64,000 nt of DNA from Amia ocellicauda (lineage: Eukaryota; Chordata; Actinopteri; Amiiformes; Amiidae), in assembly GCF_036373705.1 (NCBI RefSeq), contig NC_089852.1:30070707-30134706 (forward strand). Reading direction: 5' to 3'. Both the position numbers and the translations under genes were made by a program. The first letter of the stretch is position 1. Each line of letters starts with the position of its first letter. Under the pieces are notes generated by a model. It did not search any database. It worked only from the letters and a program-made list of their open reading frames with translations, and was not told the origin of the DNA. Shown here piece by piece: positions 62,012 through 64,000 of the stretch.

Positions 62012-62208
62012 CTCTCACACACTCGCACACGCACACACACACACTCACACACACACACACTCACACTCATACACACACACACACACACACTCATACACAC
62101 ACACACACACTCACACACACACACACTCGCACACGCACACGCACACACACACACACTCACACACACACACACTCACACACACACACAAACTCTGACACAC
62201 ATACTCAC
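62012..62208. repeat. (CA)n-rich tract
   Basis: About 200 bp of CA dinucleotides with CTCA and CGCA interruptions. Confidence 0.95.
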
Positions 62209-62209
62209 T

Positions 62210-63306
62210 CACACCCTGCCTGTTATCAATCAATCAATCACCAGTCAATCAATTAATTGATCAGCCTGTCAACTCCCTGTCCCTTTGCTCTCACTCTCAC
62301 TCACAAACCTCAACGCTCTGTGTTTTAGGCTTCGTTATCATTAACATTTAAATTACAGCAATACTGCTAATGTATATATATATCCCCATCCTACTCTGTC
62401 TTTCACATTAATGCCAGTCAGTTAATGTTAGGACGCTAAGCCAGAGAGGTTTTTTATTTTATTTTTACTTTGTGTAGAATATTGAAATTAGAAAAGTGAT
62501 TACTTACCACTGAGCTTTCCTCACTGTTGGAGATTGTGCAACAATGTGTTCCATAAATACTAAATCGCACAGGTTAACTTCTAAAAAAGAGTATTTTGTA
62601 TTTAGCCCGACCTTGGGGGGGTGGGGAGATGGCTGTAATGTTCTCCTTTAGCCTGTGCTAGGTGTCACTTCCTGGTTTAGATGTGACTGCGCTATTTCAT
62701 TAAAAGGGGAAGAAGTGGGCCGATTGTGAAACACAAGGAGAGTATCTCATGTATGGGTGTTGTGTCCCTCCCTCCTCAGCCTCCTTCTGCTGCTCAGTTG
62801 GCTTGTTTGGAGAGAAGCGTTCCACACTGGCGCAGTGCGGAGGACAGTCTGTGCCATCTCTGTTGGCCTTCCGGACAGCAGCGGGCCCAGACCCCAATAA
62901 ACACACAAGCGTCGGCATCCGGCCCAGAGAGCTGGACACAGTGCCCCCTGCTCTGGCAAGGCCGTGGCAGGAGGACAAGCAGGTGCCAAGCAGCACAGCT
63001 GTCCATCTCCATGGGGACACTGTCTGTCAGCTGTCCGTCTCCATGGGGCAGGGCACTGGGACACCCACTCAGCAACAAGGCAGGAAATAGCATGTCCCTG
63101 GAATTGAGGAGCCTGCAGGGAGCTGATAATTAATAAGCTTCACATAACCTGTTGCTTGCGTGCTTTTAATCAGGAGTTTGAGCACAGCTTGCAGCTCCCA
63201 GCTCTCACTCCTGTACAGCCAGTCTCCTTGTGTTCTTCTTTTTTTATTTTTTAAGACCCTGTACAAACTGCACACAGACACACTTGCACACATGAACGCA
63301 CACACT

Positions 63307-63343
<37 letters not shown>

Positions 63344-64000
63344 GGACGGCTCTAGGTCCCCCGTGTGGCTCCTCGTCAGTGCAGCTCTGTGCTCTGGCCC
63401 TATTCAGCTCAGCGGAGGGGAATGGTTCTGATGCTCCCTCAAAGGGATCACAGCAAGCTAAAAATACTCTTAATTAATTCTGTTTTTGTTGCTAAATTTT
63501 CTACAGAAAGTGTGAGAGCTTATTAGTTCCAGCATTACATTGTTCCCCAGAGTAACACGTCCACGTGCACGCACACACACTCTCTCTCTCTCACACACAC
63601 ACACCTCTACATCACACATTCACACACACACACTCTGTCCCAATCACACACTGACACATACCTGTCTGTGTATGTTTGCAGGAAACGGAAGATTTTACAG
63701 TCATAATAACAGTCAGAGAGCCGCTTCAATGCAAATGAAGCACCCTATTCATGTGACCAGATGCTTTGCACCGAAATGTGGCACCGAGCTGAGAGCAGTG
63801 CGAACACTGTTGACTGACAGAGATGTGTTAGTCCACCTCAATCAAAAGGCACAAACAGGACCAGAGCGGGGGGGACCCCAGAACTCAGGAGACAACTGAA
63901 GGATCTGCTGTGTGACCCAGGCCCTGTTCTTTTTCAATTTGTGTGTCTTCATTATACAGGCCGCATCCAAGCATATTTACTGCTGTTTGCTGACAGGTGT
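62210..64000. other. Intergenic right edge, no gene; CA tracts
   Basis: A CA run spans 63309-63342 and CA/CT runs 63567-63605. A partial duplication of AGCTGTCC(A/G)TCTCCATGGGG lies at 62997-63016 and 63030-63049. No exon was recognised. Confidence 0.45.

Noticed and set aside
1-64000. CRISPR arrays, operons or other prokaryotic systems
   Set aside because: Genes are intron-bearing vertebrate genes, and the direct repeats lack the spacer structure of a CRISPR array.

Overview
The window is nuclear DNA from a jawed vertebrate, most likely a ray-finned fish. The evidence is intron-containing genes with GT-AG splice sites, abundant CA/GA/ATT microsatellites, decayed Tc1/mariner copies and a dispersed element of the kind common in fish, with a core reading AATTTGCTGTATTGGCATGAC-like. 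The species cannot be settled from the sequence. Compact introns, single copies and human-like gene order would fit a non-teleost such as a gar or bowfin, but that is inference.

Five protein genes could be reconstructed exon by exon. All start, stop, phase and splice junctions close. They are MTIF3 (+, 16029-17262), GTF3A (-, 17424-19907), RASL11A (-, 34936-36262), RPL21 (-, 40260-42181) and USP12 (+, 43715-49715). A C/D-box snoRNA matching SNORD102 lies in an RPL21 intron. This is the human 13q12 order USP12-RPL21-RASL11A-GTF3A-MTIF3 with the same relative orientations. MTIF3 and GTF3A are tail to tail with nearly touching poly(A) signals. RPL21 and USP12 are head to head across about 0.6 kb of CpG-rich promoter DNA.

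Layout: 1-15.3 kb has no gene. It holds two dead Tc1-like elements, a dispersed repeat family, microsatellites and three AT-rich complex stretches that look like conserved non-coding DNA. 15.3-20 kb holds MTIF3 and GTF3A. 20-34.3 kb is a gene desert with two minisatellites and more candidate regulatory blocks. 34.3-38 kb holds RASL11A with a hAT-type MITE and candidate regulatory DNA upstream. 40.2-52.6 kb holds RPL21, SNORD102 and USP12 with a long inferred 3'UTR. 52.6-64 kb has no recognised gene but contains an LTR-like segment and a perfect 27-bp hairpin.

Four of the loci serve protein synthesis: TFIIIA for 5S rRNA, RPL21 for the large subunit, SNORD102 for 28S rRNA methylation and MTIF3 for mitochondrial initiation. 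RASL11A has been linked to rRNA transcription. USP12 is a deubiquitinase. No clearly new biological system was found. The points most worth checking are the unusual splice architecture around USP12 exon 7, the hairpin at 60.4 kb, the 36-bp minisatellite and its dispersed relatives, and the candidate conserved elements.
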